A program made the position numbers and the translations under genes. Below the pieces are notes generated by a model that did not search any database, was not told the DNA's origin, and saw nothing but the letters and a program-made list of their open reading frames with translations. A stretch of 43,031 nucleotides of DNA from an uncultured bacterium. Its GTDB lineage: Bacteria; Patescibacteriota; Minisyncoccia; Phycocordibacterales; UBA9973. Location of the stretch: contig CAITSL010000035.1 of assembly GCA_903895055.1 (NCBI GenBank), forward strand, positions 1-43,031, written 5' to 3'. This document shows positions 42,824-43,031 of the stretch, piece after piece; the stretch's first letter is position 1, and every line of letters starts with the position of its first letter.

Positions 42824-43031
42824 ATGGATATATTCCCAATGCGCATTAATAAATACTTGGCTCATCAGAAAATTGCCACTCGAGACGGAGCGGATGCTCT
42901 TGTTTCCAAAGGCGATGTTTTTATCAACGGCAAACGCGCGGTGCTTGGTAGTAAGGTGCAGGAAGGCGACAAAGTCGAAGTACGTGGGAATAAAAATAAA
43001 AAAGTTTATAGATATTTCGCATACCATAAAC
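42824..43031 (+). CDS. S4-domain protein, probable RsuA/RluB-type pseudouridine synthase (truncated by window end)
   Basis: The frame from ATG at 42824 reads MDIFPMRINKYLAHQKIATR and continues through GADALVSKGDVFINGKRAV and QEGDKVEVRG, an S4 RNA-binding domain with the usual R-x-x-G-x-x-x-x-x-x-G-x-V-x-V-N/I-G spacing. It then runs off the window after 69 codons. In bacteria this N-terminus most often belongs to RsuA/RluB pseudouridine synthases. An extended -10-like TGC-TAGAGT (42812-42817) ends 6 nt before the ATG. Confidence 0.75.
   Translation, partial: MDIFPMRINKYLAHQKIATRDGADALVSKGDVFINGKRAVLGSKVQEGDKVEVRGNKNKKVYRYFAYHK

Noticed and set aside
1..43031. CRISPR array, complete insertion sequence, prophage or rRNA genes
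   Set aside because: I looked for spaced repeats, transposase motifs, phage structural proteins and rRNA-like stretches and saw none.

Overview
The window is AT-rich, densely packed bacterial DNA, read with the standard bacterial code (TGA, TAA and TAG all act as stops). It looks like a Candidate Phyla Radiation (Patescibacteria) genome, most likely a Parcubacteria-type lineage. The grounds are short or overlapping genes, several families typical of these genomes (a DUF5652-like membrane protein, DUF5666-like proteins, a cysteine-rich zinc-module protein, a CofE-like protein), tRNA genes with and without encoded CCA, very few Shine-Dalgarno sequences, and a secE-nusG-rplK cluster with no adjacent rplA. 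The lineage is an inference from gene content; no 16S gene is present.

Layout. Positions 1-2956 hold a thymidylate/deoxynucleotide set (end of thyA, folA, a P-loop dNMP-kinase-like protein, dCMP deaminase) with a CofE-like protein and a YhhQ-type transporter; the minus-strand part follows secE-nusG-rplK (2972-4177). From 4259 to 8125 come a SIMPL-domain protein, an anchored FKBP isomerase, murB and an Nramp-like metal transporter. From 8171 to 12902 lie a class I aminotransferase, a PIF1-type helicase, a metallophosphoesterase and an unknown membrane protein. From 13044 to 18118 are a class II Fic protein beside tRNA-His and a MarR-HlyD-HlyD-MFS efflux operon with a clear promoter and operator. 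From 18125 to 24552 are a PduO-type adenosyltransferase, maf, tRNA-Leu with an abutting LAGLIDADG endonuclease, rplS, kbl, a left-handed beta-helix protein and glmS. From 24633 to 30638 are a frameshifted zinc-module gene, an RluA-family pseudouridine synthase carrying two in-frame palindromic inserts, tRNA-Arg and tRNA-Val, pilM/N/O, a tRNA-binding OB-fold protein and ruvX. From 30687 to the end, mostly on the plus strand, are small membrane proteins, phosphoglycerate mutase, tRNA-Ser, tRNA-Arg(GCG), and a run starting with an ECF sigma factor and continuing through DedA, a GT4 glycosyltransferase, two alpha/beta-hydrolase-like proteins, a PAP2/sphingomyelin-synthase-like protein, a small membrane protein, and a MacA-MacB-type exporter flanked by two DUF5666-like proteins. 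A truncated S4-domain gene closes the window.

Most unusual signals. (1) Palindromic repeats lie in frame inside conserved genes: a related 26-bp element in both murB and the tRNA-binding protein, read in the same frame as P-A-x-A-x-A-x-A-G-E, and two other palindromic elements inside one pseudouridine synthase gene. (2) At least thirteen genes have a -10 box ending 6-7 nt before the ATG, which implies mostly leaderless mRNAs. (3) The zinc-module protein is split at a T7 slippery site yet has matching zinc modules at both ends of the joined product. (4) A sigma-factor-headed envelope/lipid cluster may be an uncharacterised envelope-remodelling locus. No CRISPR array, rRNA gene or complete insertion sequence was seen. 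No gene-free stretch exceeds 300 bases.
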